Part shown: in pieces, positions 33,446-46,208 of the stretch | How the letters are laid out: the number at the start of each line of letters is the position of its first letter | Numbering within the stretch: position 1 is the stretch's first letter | NCBI RefSeq assembly: GCF_003590095.1 | Contig: NC_039494.1 | Location: 7,626,001 to 7,690,000, forward strand | From: Trichoplusia ni | Lineage: Eukaryota; Arthropoda; Insecta; Lepidoptera; Noctuidae | Length of the DNA stretch: 64,000 nt | Reading direction: 5' to 3' | Translations under genes and position numbers: made by a program | The notes under the pieces: model-generated | What the model was told of the DNA's origin: nothing | Database searches by the model: none | What the model saw: only the letters and a program-made list of their open reading frames with translations

Positions 33446-34266
33446 CTTACTTTTGTACTTGGTTTCCCAAACTTAACTATGTTTACAGTCGGCGAAACTA
33501 ACACAACACATCTAATAAGATTGTAACCTCTAGTCCCGGACACAAATATGTTATTTATTTTATTTGTTGAAAACGTTATCACGTTGGTTTGGAAAAAAAT
33601 GGAATCATCACACTGTAGCCTTGAAATATTTGACATCTATTTTTCCCTTCCCACTTTTTTTTTCGGAAAAAAATGGCCACTTTTATGCACCATAAACTAC
33701 TTTTTGACGTCGTTCGTTTTGATTGGTATGCAGCAGAATGTGGTGGAATGCCAGTCATAATCGACTAAAGTCGCATTCGCATTACAAATCGAGTAAATTT
33801 TATTTAAATTGGTTAAAATATTTTAACTTCTCTGGTAAAGTGAAACAAATTTAAAAATTTCACCCGACACAAAAAATAGGTGAAACGTTATAGGTTACCT
33901 GGTAAAAATGTAATTACCGTTGTCTCACGCTGACTTAATGTAAATGTAAAAATAAATAATTCCTAATTTGCTTGAAGCATTTCTTTAAGCCTTAATAAAA
34001 CGACAAATCACTATGCTTAAACTTAAAATAGTCGAATCATTTCATTCACTGTTAGTCGATCATAGACAATGATTGCAAAATAAATTAAAACCCAGCGGGC
34101 AACACACTCCAGTGTTTTTTTTTTTCAATTTTGATAAATGTCGGAGCTTGGTGTTTATGCGCGAAGTTTTGTTTGTTTTTCTACAACAAAATACAACTGT
34201 TTTAATAACAATATAATTGTTCAGATATGTTAATTTGTGTGTTCCAACGAGTTTCGCACTAACAAG
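33446..34266. promoter_or_regulatory. Divergent promoter region between the two THAP genes
   Basis: About 820 bp separate the two start codons, and the genes point away from each other. No clear TATA box at a usual distance was seen on either side. The block at 33890-34260 is AT-rich. A shared bidirectional promoter is inferred from layout only. Confidence 0.5.
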
Positions 34267-34477
34267 ATGCCTTATTACTGTACGGTGCCGCGATGCACAT
34301 CAATGGCAGGAAAAGCGAAAAACGTATCGTTTCATCAGTTTCCTAGGGACGCAGAGCTTGCGAAACTATGGAATAACATTTTAAAACGGGGGAAACCATA
34401 CACAAAGTACTCTAAAGTATGTAGTCTGCACTTCAAACCGGAAGATTATACAATAACAAGCGCAGGAAAAAATAAAG
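34267..34477 (+). CDS. Gene B exon 1
   Basis: Begins MPYYCTVPRC and ends in phase 1 at a GTATGA donor. An in-frame GTG upstream exists, but the ATG fits the family start. Confidence 0.88.
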
Positions 34478-37400
34478 GTATGATATTATTTGGATTTCCT
34501 GTACACGTTTTATTTTTTGTAACTACACTCCGATTTTGTTGTTAAATTACAATTTTACTCGTTTAACTTGCTCACCGCCTATTATACGCGGACTTAGGAC
34601 ATAGTTTCGCCGACTCAGTTAAGAAATATTATTGAATGTTTTGCCAAAGATAAGCTACCATTCAAAAGTGTTATTTATTGATAGATAATCACTCATATCT
34701 ATTAAAATATGTGGACGTTACATAGATAGCTATAATGAATAATGACATAACTTCATGAAAACTTCTTACAACATGTACCCTGATAAACAAAATCTGTCTA
34801 ATCCCTCTTAGTACTTACTTTTTTTACAATCACCTTTTATTGCCTCTACCTACCCCAAGTATATTCTCAACAGCTTCCAGTCTCACTAGATATAACTAAA
34901 CACCATTAGTTATAGAGTGTGTCTATCTGACCTGTTGATCATATTTATTTGAGTTATAAACTATAAACAGTACTTCAGTTTACCCAACACCCTAGTAAGA
35001 TTGAAAATCATATTTAAGTGCTGGGTATCTTTTGGTAAAACTTTATCCATCTTTCTAGATTTTGAAGCTAGAGATGCTTTTGCATGCTGTCACCTCTGCC
35101 TTTTCCTTTAGTCTGTGTATGTTCTTCTTTCTAAGTCTTTCTCTTCATTTTAAAGCCATTAGCTGTTCTTATATTCTATTTTTAATAATTGTGTCCTGAC
35201 TAATGAGGTGGTCTATTACATCTTCCATATAGAAGTTGTGATTAATTCAACTACAGATTGAATCCAGATTCTGATACTTGGAATAAAGGCTTTCTAGTCT
35301 AGAATGACAGCATGCTATGCTTTGGAGTGTTTTGTGTTTCTCCACAGCCATCTTAGTAATATTATAATCGTGAAAGTTTGTATGTATGGATGTTTGTTCC
35401 TCTTTCACGTAAAAACCACTGAACGGATTTAGACGAAACTTGGTGCACGGATAGTTTATAAGCAGGATTAACACATAGGATAGTTTTTATCCGGATTTTC
35501 ATTTCGATTTGTGGCGGGCGGGCCCCGCGGGAAACAGCTAGTACTCCATATGCAGAGGTTTTGCAAAAAACACAGTGTTATAACAAGGAACCAAAATTTT
35601 GTGTTATTTAAATAAACTACTGATTTGATTTATTAATTTTGATTCTTTTTTTACATTTGCTTTTAGTTGTCTTATGTGTTTAAACTGAGTTTTTAGACAA
35701 ATAAAGACACCTAGGTCCTTTACTTCTCTTTAACACTTAAACAAATGGTTAACACTTAGTAAGCAGTGAACGATGGCAATATAGAGGGTGGTCTGTTTAC
35801 TGGATGTTCAAAAAAGGAAAAAAAGCCCACTTAGTAGCCTATCTTAAATGTATTAAAAATTTTAACGTTTCCATATACTGTTAATCAGTAATGTTTGTCA
35901 AAATAACAATAGTATCTTTATTCTACAAAAAGTAATTTAAAAAAATGTATAGACTTTGTGTATGTCTCTACATTACTTTTCAGGCTAAACAGTTATGTAA
36001 CTGTTGACTCCAGCAAGCTTGAAACATATTTATAATTTGTCATTACAAAATATGATATGGGCAAGTGACCTCATAGCATGGATGCAAGGTTCTGAACAGT
36101 AAAGGTAGTTTGAAGCCTATGTCCAGCAATGATGATGACAATGATATCTATCAAAATCCACTTACATCCTAGTTAACATTACAAAACGCGAAAGTTTGTA
36201 AGCATGGACGTTTGTGACTCTTTTAAGCAAAAACCACTAAGCAGATTAAGATGAAACTTGCTACACAGACAGTTTATAACCAGGATTAATAATAAAATTA
36301 CAGATAGGATAGTCTTTATCCTGATTTTATGATCCCATGGGATCATTTTCAATTTTGTAGCAGGTGAACACCTGCGGGCAACAGCTAGTAAAATATACAT
36401 ATTTCTTTTTAATACGAATTTATCCCTTTCCGCCACCACAGGACAATGGCGGACATTGCGGAAGGATGCCATCCCATCACAAAACTTGCCATCCGACACA
36501 CCAGCTCCGTACCATAAGAGGCAGTCCGGTGCCTGGGTGCCAAGCATGCCTGTTGTCGAAGACCAGGTACAGCATACACACTGATTTATTTATTTTCAAA
36601 AGAGTAACTTATGAAGATTTTTACTGGCACTTCTCAATAGCAACTTGGATAGCCGAGTGGTTGCGGTCACTACTACAAACTCCACTGTGTGTGATGTGTC
36701 GGTGCTCACTAGAATGCTTGTCAAACCCCCCACGAGGATATCATCATGCTAGCCTTTCCCAACGCTTGGGAATCTTGGGGTCAGTTTAGAGTCTAACCGA
36801 ATGCAGCTAAGTACCCGTGTTTTACAAGGAGCGACTGCTTATCTGACCTCCTCAACCCAGTTACCTGGGTGAAACGAAAGCCTTAGTAAGACTGGTTGTC
36901 AGACTTTCCAGCTTCTTACTACCAAAGATGTATGAATAACAGCCGCGACCCACAATTTAACGTGCCTTCCGAAACACGGAGGAACTCGATATGACGTAGG
37001 TGGTCACCCATCCACAGACCAACAGTATCAAGCGTAGCTTAATCTGTGATCCAATATGCAGTTGATGTTTGCCATTTAACAAGCTCATTTTACATTACAG
37101 ATGATACAAGCGCAGCACATTGCTCAAGCTATATACATGCAGACCATGCTGGCTATCCAAGCGGCCGGCGTCACAGACCCCATCGCGCGCAATGCCCTAT
37201 GTAATGGTAAGTTATGCCTATTTTTGAGATAAAAGGTACCTCAAGAGGTAAAACATGATCCTGTTATTATCGCAGCCTGTCCTTCAGAAAACAGGTTGTT
37301 TCTTGTGAGTCATGATAGTTAGGGGATAGAAAGTTTTGCTTATATTATATTTATGTTGTTGCTAAAATAAGAAAATTAAAAAACAGAATATAATGAATAC

Positions 37401-38497
37401 TTATATTAGCATCCCATAAAGCAAACAGAACTCTGTTGCCGTGTCTACAGATAAGTCGGCTATTATGTCTAACTTAAGCTGTCTCACTGGTTTATAATAT
37501 ACATAGACTTCTTTGGTAAAACGGGAGTAATCTAATGAACAACCTTAAACTCGGTGTAAGACTACCCGAGTCTCACAGTCTAAATGACTAAACTTAAACC
37601 CCGCAGTTGTCCAAGGCTGGTGTGAAACTAGAGGAGAAAAGCCTCTCCCAAGTTTAATCATAATTGGGATCCCGCGTGGGAATTTAGCCAATAGAAATAT
37701 AGGTTTAATTACTAAGAATTATAATGCACTAAGAATTATAGTTAATGATATAACTCGCCATCGAGGAATAAAGAATCAGCATTCTAGCAAAAATAATCTG
37801 TTCGAAAAACTATGACGATTAATGCTCAAGCGATTTGATAAACTTAATGCTTATGGCTATATGTATAGCATCAGAAATCTTCGTAGGCAATTAGCATATA
37901 AACAGCGTACAAAAATTCTTAAAGTCTTCCCACAATGTTGATCCTTCCAAAAAACAATATTGATCGTGTCAATGTTGATAACAATATTGTATTAAAATTT
38001 GACTTGTTTGACCAATCATTCCAGGTTTACTCCCACCGCCTTTAGAAGACCCTGAACCACAGCCCACCGCATCGCCAGACCCGTCGAGCTCGGAAGACGA
38101 ACCACAGACCACAGACTCTCACAGACCCTCCCCCATAGAAACAGACCCAGGTAATACCTCATACAAATGTGACGACTGTTCCAAATGTTTCAAAGATCCA
38201 GACGTCTTTCTCATACACAAAAGATCACACAAGCCCGAAAATGGTAAAGAAAATCTAGATATAAATGCGTTAAAGCCGGAAACGCTGAAATCCAATCCTA
38301 TTTTAGCCAATTTACTTAAGAATACTATGGAAAAGAATATTTTTAATCCAAATTTTATTGAGAAACAACTCTTGGTGAGCTTTTCGAATTTCTCCAATAT
38401 GGAAGGTTATTTAAGAAGCGTCAACGGTTATGACGTATGTGATAATAGCGAGTTAAGTGAGTCTGATAAACTTGTTATTGATGAAAGTGCAGCTTAG
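34267..38497 (+). CDS. Gene B: THAP plus C2H2 zinc-finger protein, complete
   Basis: Four exons: 34267-34477, 36442-36566, 37101-37206 and 38025-38497, all GT-AG with phases 1, 0 and 1. They total 915 nt, 304 residues plus TAG. Residues 1 to about 90 form a THAP domain (C5, C10, P26, W35, C52-x2-H55, AVPT-like DAIPSQNLP). Residues about 113-147 look helical (MIQAQHIAQAIYMQTMLAI). Residues 149-190 are Pro/Ser/Glu-rich and probably disordered. Residues about 194-216 form one C2H2 finger with exact C-x2-C-x12-H-x3-H spacing, and the acidic tail ends VIDESAA. The start at 34267 matches THAP start convention (M-P-x-x-C). Probably a nuclear sequence-specific regulator; target unknown. Confidence 0.87.
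35337..35541 (+). mobile_element. GCTAG-ending repeat (subfamily 1)
   Basis: 'cgtgaaagtttgtatgtatg' to 'gggaaacagctag', followed by T. Located in intron 1 of gene B. Confidence 0.65.
36170..36388 (+). mobile_element. GCTAG-ending repeat (subfamily 1)
   Basis: 'acgcgaaagtttgtaagcat' to 'gggcaacagctag'. It ends about 50 bp before the exon 2 acceptor of gene B. Confidence 0.65.
36442..36566 (+). CDS. Gene B exon 2
   Basis: 125 nt, acceptor ccaccacag, donor GTACAG. Opens GQWRTLRKDAIPSQNLP, which completes the THAP domain. The rest is Pro/Ser-rich. Confidence 0.87.
36644..36735 (+). mobile_element. SINE family C, head only
   Basis: 'ggatagccgagtggttgcgg' A box and 'gtgtgatgtgtcggtgctca'. Truncated where the 5S-like SINE begins. 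Confidence 0.6.
36738..37055 (-). mobile_element. 5S-like SINE
   Basis: 'catcatgctagcctttccca' to 'gcttaatctgtgatcc', in intron 2 of gene B, some 45 bp before the exon 3 acceptor. Confidence 0.75.
37101..37206 (+). CDS. Gene B exon 3
   Basis: 106 nt, acceptor cattacag, donor GTAAGT. Encodes an amphipathic helix-like segment, MIQAQHIAQAIYMQTMLAIQ. Confidence 0.82.
38025..38497 (+). CDS. Gene B exon 4 with the C2H2 finger
   Basis: 473 nt, acceptor attccag, TAG at 38495. A GTAATA at 38151 could act as an internal donor and would remove the finger; reading through gives the intact C2H2 unit. Confidence 0.87.
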
Positions 38498-38807
38498 TTG
38501 TTCCTTCCTGTTAGATAAAAGGTTTCTACCAGAAAACTCGTTGAAAACCTCAAGGTTTCTGATGTACTGATTTGATAGTAAGAGAGATGTAGTGTTTTTG
38601 TATAACGATTAAGTTCAAAGTATTGTTTAGAAATGAATATTTTTTTTGCATTTACAAATTATGAACATACAAAATTTATCAATTTTTTTATTATGCAGAA
38701 ATTTTTTGGCCCTCGTTTGCTTACTTGTAGACCTAATCTCAAAAGTGATGAACAGTGTCCTGTAAGATATTAAAATACAAAACGATCATTAAAATCAAAA
38801 GTTTTTT

Positions 38808-38813
38808 AATAAA
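38808..38813 (+). terminator. Candidate poly(A) signal of gene B
   Basis: AATAAA about 310 bp after the stop codon. Confidence 0.4.
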
Positions 38814-39684
38814 AAAAATACTTCCTCATTAAGGGATTTAATCCGTGCCTCTTCAAATCACATGCACAAAATCTAAATACAACTATCAGGCTCTCAGTAA
38901 CCTTGGGATCAAATATCTATTTCAACATTCAAACAAATTATACTATACATATGACTAAATAATATTAAAATGATCAGCACTCTAATATACTTACAAGTCA
39001 GAGGTCTAAGGCCGGTTTAAACTCTGACACCAGGTTGTACATCAACCATACGATAAGAATAAACTCATTATAATTTAATTTAGTCATCTGTATTAGAAAA
39101 AGCGTTTTCTAGTAGATCATTTTTTAGTAAGACTGTATTTTTTAATAATATTTTTATGACAGATTGAACATGTCTATACAAATAGCAGTTTTTCTTGTAT
39201 TCTTAATTATATACCATTAATTAACTAAAAGACTCTTTGATTGAAAATAAGCTAGTTCATTTTATTTAGTATCAAAGTACTTTTCACCACAGATTAATGG
39301 GGTTTTGTCTCTTATAACCACCTTCCAGCATCAGATCAGCTCCATGTCATCAAAAATAATTAAGAATATAATATTAATTGCTATTTTCATCTCAAATAAT
39401 TCTGTCATAAGTAGAAAATGAGATTATATGCAACTTCAATTTCATGAATATATGCAGAAAATGTAGAATAATCATATTTATAATTAGTTTTCATAATAAG
39501 TTAATAATTATTATTAATCCTTCAGTTTAATCTGTGGTATTTCTAGAACCATCTGTAAAAAATTGAGTGTATTTCAAATTTTATAGATTTTTGTTTGATT
39601 GCAACACAACATTTATAGCAAAAATGTCATGAGATTTTGAGTTTAAATAGCAATGATTTATGTATGTGCATAAGTCAAATTGAA

Positions 39685-39930
39685 TGTCCTATAGGTCTAG
39701 TGGTTAGTGACCCTGACTGCTATACTGGAGGTAGTCGGTTTGATTCCCACCCAGAACTTATGTTTGTGTGATGAGCACGATCATTAATTGTTCTCTGTCT
39801 GAGTGTAATTTATCTATGCTATGTATGTATTTAGAAATATATAAATATGTTTATCAGTTGTCTGGTACTCATAATACAAGCTTTGCTTAATTTGATACTA
39901 GATGGCGTTGTGCGAAAGTCATAGAATTTT
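39685..39930 (+). mobile_element. SINE family D, full copy
   Basis: A box 'ataggtctagtggttagtg', B box 'tcggtttgattcccacc', body 'gtgtaatttatctatg' and tail 'actagatggcgttgtgcga'. Confidence 0.8.
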
Positions 39931-40241
39931 GTAGTTGCATATAATACTGTTCTCTAAAATATGTAAATAACTCACTTATAAAAATAGAATGATGTATATT
40001 TTTTGTACCCCTTTTCACACTTAGATTTAAGCACTTCTTAAATATAAGGATCCTGATACACAACGTGGGATCTAAAGTATTACTATATTAATTATTATAC
40101 TTTATGAAGACATTGTATCAATGCATAGTGACTTAACTGATTTTTTTAATAAAATAATTCGAAATTTAGACAATGCTATTAAGTTTAAAAAATATTAGTT
40201 GTCAAATTTAAAATATCGCTTCTGGATGTAGAAATGTACAT

Positions 40242-40395
40242 TGATAGCCTAGTGGTACGCCCGTTGGACTGCCAAGTCAAAGGTTGTAGGTTCAAATCCA
40301 CGGACCAATACACGGACTATTAAAATTCATTTGCATAAAAAAGTTAAGGAAAATATCGTGAGGAAATCATCGAATCTAAGATTTCTTTTAGGTTT
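40242..40395 (+). mobile_element. tRNA-headed SINE
   Basis: 'gatagcctagtggtacgccc' A box, 'gtaggttcaaatccac' B box, then 'aaatatcgtgaggaaatc'. Confidence 0.6.
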
Positions 40396-41105
40396 CCAAG
40401 CATTGTCTAAATTAGACATATTTTTATTTTCGTTTTTGATTAATTAAAATTATGTAGTACTACATCGTTATGTGTAGTTAATTTAGTTATATCGCATACC
40501 CTGAGAGCAACTTTATGTTGGAAATGTTAAAATACTCAATATTAATTAATTAAAGAATGTAGTTATAAAAATGGCTGATACAATTAAAAACAGATTAACG
40601 GTTTACAAACGCGTATTTATCGGGATCGCCCTATTAGTTTCAAATCTCTTGATAAACTCTATTTAGACCAGAAACTAGTCGGGCGATCCTTTTAAATACT
40701 CGGGAGTATTCCATTATCAAATAATAATAAATTTGCCTCAAGAAAATTATTATAATAATACATTTTCTGAAATTTTCATGTGTTAGTGGCGCCATCTATG
40801 CTTATTTTGGCCTTAACTTGAATACTAAGTAATTGTGTGTCTAAAACACAATTTTAAAACTTTATGTAGTATACATACAAAATGTTTAATAGCACTCCAA
40901 TTATATTTTGTATAGTCTCTGTGCTTAGCAGAACGACTTTGTTAAAGTAAGCAGATGGTGTATGATTCAGTGACGTTCTTATTCGTCACTTTGTCTCTTT
41001 TTGTCACTTGACAGAGATACAGACCAGTGCGGTATTAACCAAGTTTGAAAGTAAAATGGGTAGGATCTTGAAATGCTGTAATAAAAATATGAAATTTTTG
41101 GAAGT

Positions 41106-41275
41106 TGAGCACGTATAGTGGTGGAGGTCACCACGCCAAACCCACTGTGCGCGACGTGTTGCGAGTTCGATCCCCACGTAGGACAAGCATTTGTGTGATC
41201 CACGAATGCTTGTCCTGAGTCTGGGTGTCTTGTAATACTCCGCGATAAAAGTCCTTACTGCGGATTTTCTTTTAT
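41106..41275 (+). mobile_element. SINE family C
   Basis: 'gtatagtggtggaggtcacc', B box 'cgagttcgatccccacg' and 'gtgtgatccacgaatgcttg'. Confidence 0.75.
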
Positions 41276-41999
41276 GGTATAATAAAATAAAGACAAAGTA
41301 CTATTGGCTAAGAACGTCAGTTATTTAATTATGATTGAGAATATATCAAAGTTTCCTTTTTAATAGTGTTCTTCAAATCAGCCCTATATTAAAAAAAATA
41401 ACACGAATTTGACGAAAGACTGTAATCCACCGATTTTTTAAGAGTAACGCCATTTTTGGTGTTATTCAATATTATTAGTTTCTAGAGTAGTTTATTAGTG
41501 CCTTAGATTTTAGATTTTAATGATTAGTGATAATTACCCATTGTATTTAATTATGTAACGAAGAGAATTGTGGTTTCCATTTTGTTTTAATTTTATAGAA
41601 TTATGTTTTTAATGTGAATCGGTTTTCTGAATTGTAAAGAAAGATTTTGTAACGGTATTTGGTATTTGTGACTGATTTTTTATTTTATTTTAACCGATTA
41701 CGCAAAAAAATAAGATTTTTGTATATTTTTAACCAAATGTGATCGCTCTTTTCTCATTTTTTTTGATATCTTAAAATATTTTTCTTGTCATCGTTAATTA
41801 TGATACGAATTTGAGCCTTAACGCTAAGTAAATAAATACTATTTAACTTGTTACAACTTTATACATTGATAATGATACACAGACTGTATAGAAGATTGAT
41901 TTAAATAGCAACACTTGTATTAGGTTCTAATCAACGCCCACACAACTCCTAGACACCTCATATCAGGCGATAAATAATAGATTAAAACATTAAAAAAAT

Positions 42000-42210
42000 C
42001 TAAAACTCCACGTTTTACCATTCAAATTTTATCAAAATCTGTCCAGCCGTTTTTATAATTGTAAATTGCAGTGTAATCGGGTTTGAAGATACCCTGAAAA
42101 TTTCAGCCTGCTAGCTTATCGGGAAGTGCCTCAAAATTGTGTTGCAAAAATCCAACCGGAACGAAAAACAAACAAAACTAGAAAAGTGAGTTTCCAATGT
42201 TTTTTTATGA
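42000..42210 (+). repeat. 'gtccagccgtttt' interspersed repeat
   Basis: 'caaaatctgtccagccgttt', 'gctagcttatcgggaagtgc' and 'caaccggaacga'. Related copies are at 58745-58960 (plus), 54888-55085 (minus) and a fragment at 10115-10290. Confidence 0.6.
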
Positions 42211-42257
42211 ATCTAATTGACGGACCTACTTAGACATTTTAGTCAAACACCCTATTA

Positions 42258-42490
42258 AATTGTGGGTCCCGGCTGTTATGCCTACATCTTTGACAGTCGT
42301 TACAAGTAGTCAGAAGCTTGAAAGTCTGACAACCAGTCTAACCAAGGGGTGTTGTGTTGCCCAGGTAACTGGGTTGAGGAGGTCAGATAGGCAGTCGCTC
42401 CTTGTAAAACACTGGTACTTAGCTGAAACCTGTTAGACTGGAAGCCGACTGCAACATAGTTGGAAAATGGCTGGGCGATAATGATGACAG
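42258..42490 (+). mobile_element. 5S-like SINE, 3' half
   Basis: From 'gtgggtcccggctgttatgc' to 'gctgggcgataatgatgac'. Confidence 0.8.
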
Positions 42491-43527
42491 GTGTCTATGT
42501 GTTGTATGGTCGTTGATTCCTACCCTCGTTTAATTTCGACTGATTTTATAGTATTGGTTTCTACTCAGTATTTCTATGAAGACTGTTGATTTGTATTTGA
42601 TCTCTAACACTTAAAAACTATGTTTGAATTTAATAAAAAGTATTAATTACTAGTTTTTTGGTTTTATTTTTTACCTGGTATTTTTATTTTAAAATATTGA
42701 CTGGTAGATAATGCCTTGCGTTATTAACACCGCTTTAGGTACCACAATTGCATATGAAACTTTAAATAAAAAATGTAATAAAGAGGTAGAGTTATAGGGG
42801 TAATCTTAATAACTACTGAACTGATTTTGAAACTAATTTTGCTAATAGAAAGCTATATAGCCGAAAATACGGCGCAATAAAGCTAGCTTGAGTCATCTGG
42901 TTTCAAATAAAGTCATATTATTGAAGTTTAAATGAAAAAGAAAGGTGTTTTCTCACAAATATAGCAGAATTACGAAGAAAGGGTGAAGATTTGGTTTAAT
43001 CAAACGAGCCCAGACTCCATTGGGTTTGTTCTATGGCAGAGCCTATAACCACCTTCCAGCTCCAGCATCAGATCAGCTCCATGTCATCATAATATCACAT
43101 CGTCACACAATAAACATAAACATGCAAAATTTCATCTCAATCGGAAACCGGGAAGTGGGTCTTTAACTTGCAAGATTTTATAACAGACAAAGGGACAGGT
43201 GACAACTAAATACGTAATGAAATTATGTTTTGTTATGCAATGACCAAGAAACAATTTCTTATTATGATTCACTGTAATTAACATTAGTTTAAAATCTTAC
43301 TTTGGTTCAGATTTCATCACTTTACCAATTTGTCAAATGTTAGACCTTACTATATTCAAATGTAGAAGTTTATATAGGTACATATGATATTTACAATCTG
43401 CATGCAGTTAAAATATACTTCAAATGTATGCTTTATTATTAAAATCTAAGTAAATTATGCATGGAAATATTTGTGCTTTTATTCAAAACACACAAAAAGG
43501 TACAACAGTTGTAAGATAGATTATAAT

Positions 43528-43716
43528 CATCATACTAATATTATAAACACGAAAGTTTGTATGTATGGATGTTTGTTCCTCTTTCACGCAAAAACCACTG
43601 AACGGATTTAGATGAAACTTGGTACACAGATTGTTTATAACCAAGATTATCACATAACATAGTTTTTAAACCAATTTTATGTTCCCGTAAGACCATTTTC
43701 GCGCGGGCAACAGCTA
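43528..43716 (+). mobile_element. GCTAG-ending repeat (subfamily 1)
   Basis: 'actaatattataaacacgaa' to 'gcgggcaacagctag'. Confidence 0.65.
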
Positions 43717-44629
43717 GTAGATTTTAATATCATAACTTACACCTTATTTGGTTAGGTACTTTAAACAAGAACGTTGTTTTTATACAAACACATGTTTAAG
43801 ATATGAAGAAAGTCCTTAATTTTGATTTTAAAACGTAGAGTACTTAAGTAAGCACATAACCTAAATTCGAATAGAGACAAATTCATGTCTTCCAGAAAAA
43901 AAATGCGGGCAAAATCACAGAACTTTCTTAGTCTAAAATAAACAATTAACATCTACGTCTTTCAAAAATCAAAATAGAATAATTTTAATGCGTCATTAAT
44001 TTAATAGTTACAACATTTCAAATATTTAATCTGTACTAAATCATCTATCTCTCTCTAACTCCAAGAGAAACAAATATATCTGTCCTTTTTACTCCCGAAA
44101 TAAGTGGCGGGTATTCCTATGAGTATAGACAAAAGTGTTTACGTCATAATTTTTCTAGGTGTAGGAATTAAAACGTTGGGTTTTTTTAAGGTACCTACGT
44201 TGGTAAATACTTACCTGTAAATAAATTGGATTAAAATTAAAAACGTGACAATTTGTTAGTTGTTATGGATGTTTTTAGGATACCGTACCTATCCAAAGTG
44301 TACAACGGAACCCAAATACTGCGGGTTCAGCGTTTGTCTGTCTGCAGGTCAGCAGGCTGCATCTCATGAATCCTGATATGTGTCCTGGGCCGCACGGAAC
44401 CAGCCCTCGCGGTAAGCATTTAATCCTGCCATCGTAAATCTTGGCTTATAAGAGTTGCAATGACCAGTGCCGCATTATCCATAAGGCACTTTAGGCCAGT
44501 GCCTAGGGGTCCACTATGACCAGGGGCCCACCACCAAAGTAGGCATCTAAATAAATGACCGAGTAATCATCAACAGATCATCTTAAATGATAAAAACAAG
44601 CTTTACCTTGACTAAAACTCTTTTACAAA

Positions 44630-44882
44630 AGCTTCCGTGTTTCGGAAGGCACGTTAACTTGTGGCTCACGGCTGTTATTCCTACATCTTTGACAGTCGTT
44701 ACAGGTAGTCAGAAGCTTGAAAAGTCTGACAACCAGTCTAACCAAGGAGTATCGTGTTGCCCAGGTAACTAACTGGGTTGAGGAGGTCAGATAGGCAGTC
44801 GCTCCTTGTAAAACACTGGTACTTAGCTGAAACCGGTTAGACTAGAAGCCGACTCCAACATAGTTGGCTAGGCCGATGACAA
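44630..44882 (+). mobile_element. 5S-like SINE, 3' two-thirds
   Basis: From 'cgtgtttcggaaggcacg' to 'gttggctaggccgatgac'. Confidence 0.8.
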
Positions 44883-44962
44883 AAGTTTCCAAAAAATCCA
44901 AAAATAAATACCTACTAAAGTTTAGAATAAAAAAAAACCTACTTATGAACTTCTATTAATTA

Positions 44963-45160
44963 CTAGATGTTGCTCGCGGCTTCGCCTGGATATAGGTTCT
45001 AGTTACAAACCATTACCCTCCTTTAACGATAGTCGAATAAAAGTCTATCTGTTAATCCAAAGCGTCAGCTATCTCCATACCAAAATTTATCGAAATCGCT
45101 CCAGTCGTTTAAGCGTTAAGAGTATCAAAAATATGCGGAAACACACGCCCATTATTATGG
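44963..45160 (-). mobile_element. GCTAG-type repeat, degraded (subfamily 4)
   Basis: Starts 'ctagatgttgctcgcggctt' and keeps 'ccaaaatttatcgaaatcg'. Confidence 0.5.
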
Positions 45161-45254
45161 TTACTATTTTTATTAAATCTCTTTTCTTTATCTATCTAAT
45201 ATTATTATTTTTTACTAACTGCTAATTACTTTACTTTCGCATTTAAAGCGTGAT

Positions 45255-45556
45255 CTGTAATCCTATTACTATTATAAAGGCGAAAGTTTGTAAGTATGGA
45301 TGTATGGATCTTTGTTACTCTTTCACTTAAAAACTACTGAACAGATTTGAATGAAACTTTACCACAATGTAGCTTATACATCAGAATAACACATAGGCTA
45401 CAATTTTTGAGGTTTCTAATGTGAGGTCGTAAAAAAACACATTTTTTGCGCTTACATTGCAAACGCTGACTGAATCCTACAAGATAGATAGAAGGCATGT
45501 ATAAATTATAACTTATATCTTCTAACCACGCGGACGAAGTCGCGGGCAACAGCTAG
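45255..45556 (+). mobile_element. GCTAG-ending repeat (subfamily 3)
   Basis: 'ataaaggcgaaagtttgtaa' to 'gcgggcaacagctag'. The mirror copy is at 57247-57541. Confidence 0.65.
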
Positions 45557-45728
45557 TTGGACCATATACCTACAAAATGAGAAACAAAGGGCAACAGTAA
45601 GTTTATTAAAAAGAAATTTAATAAACGGGAAAACCCCTTTACATATTATAAAGTACATCGTAGGTACCTTGTAAATTTGGACCTTGTACAAAATAAGGGT
45701 CGTATTGTCAGCAAGAATATTGCAAAAC

Positions 45729-45912
45729 TAGCTTTTCGCCCGCGGCTTCGACCGCGTCGAGGTAGGCTATATCGCGTTTGCAAGAGAACTCTTCAAAAGT
45801 CCGGGATAAAAACTATCCTATGTTCTTTCTCAAGGTCAACTCTATATCTGTACCAAATTCATTAAAATCAGTTCATTTTTTTTCTTTCGCATTTATAATA
45901 TTAGTAGGGATT
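45729..45912 (-). mobile_element. GCTAG-type repeat (subfamily 4)
   Basis: 'ctagcttttcgcccgcggct' to 'tttataatattagtaggga'. A better copy is at 52443-52664. Confidence 0.6.
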
Positions 45913-45961
45913 GCATCACCATTGTAATATGCCGTTTGTTGTTGGCAGTTGGGGTCTTTTT

Positions 45962-46200
45962 TACGACCTTCGTGGTCGAGTGGCGTACGCACCGGTTTCA
46001 AGGAGTCGCTCTGAGGTAGCTCTGAGGTTCCGGGTTCGATCCCCGGTCTAAAAACCGGGTAAAAATTCACATTTCTAGGTACATTGTCCCGGGTCTGGGT
46101 GTTTGTGGTAGCTTCGTTGTATATGAATTCCATATCACAAGTGCCTTAGCAACTTACTTTGGGTTCAGAACAATGTATGTGATGTTGTCCACATTTATTT
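45962..46200 (+). mobile_element. tRNA-derived SINE (family F)
   Basis: 'cgtggtcgagtggcgtacgc' and 'gggttcgatccccgg', tail 'ggttcagaacaatgtatg'. Confidence 0.82.
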
Positions 46201-46208
46201 TTGTTTTT

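Noticed and set aside
34237..34266. Upstream GTG start for gene B
   Set aside because: Same reason; the ATG at 34267 begins exactly where THAP domains begin.
38119..38397. 92-codon minus-strand frame
   Set aside because: Antisense to exon 4 of gene B, whose C2H2 finger shows the true strand.
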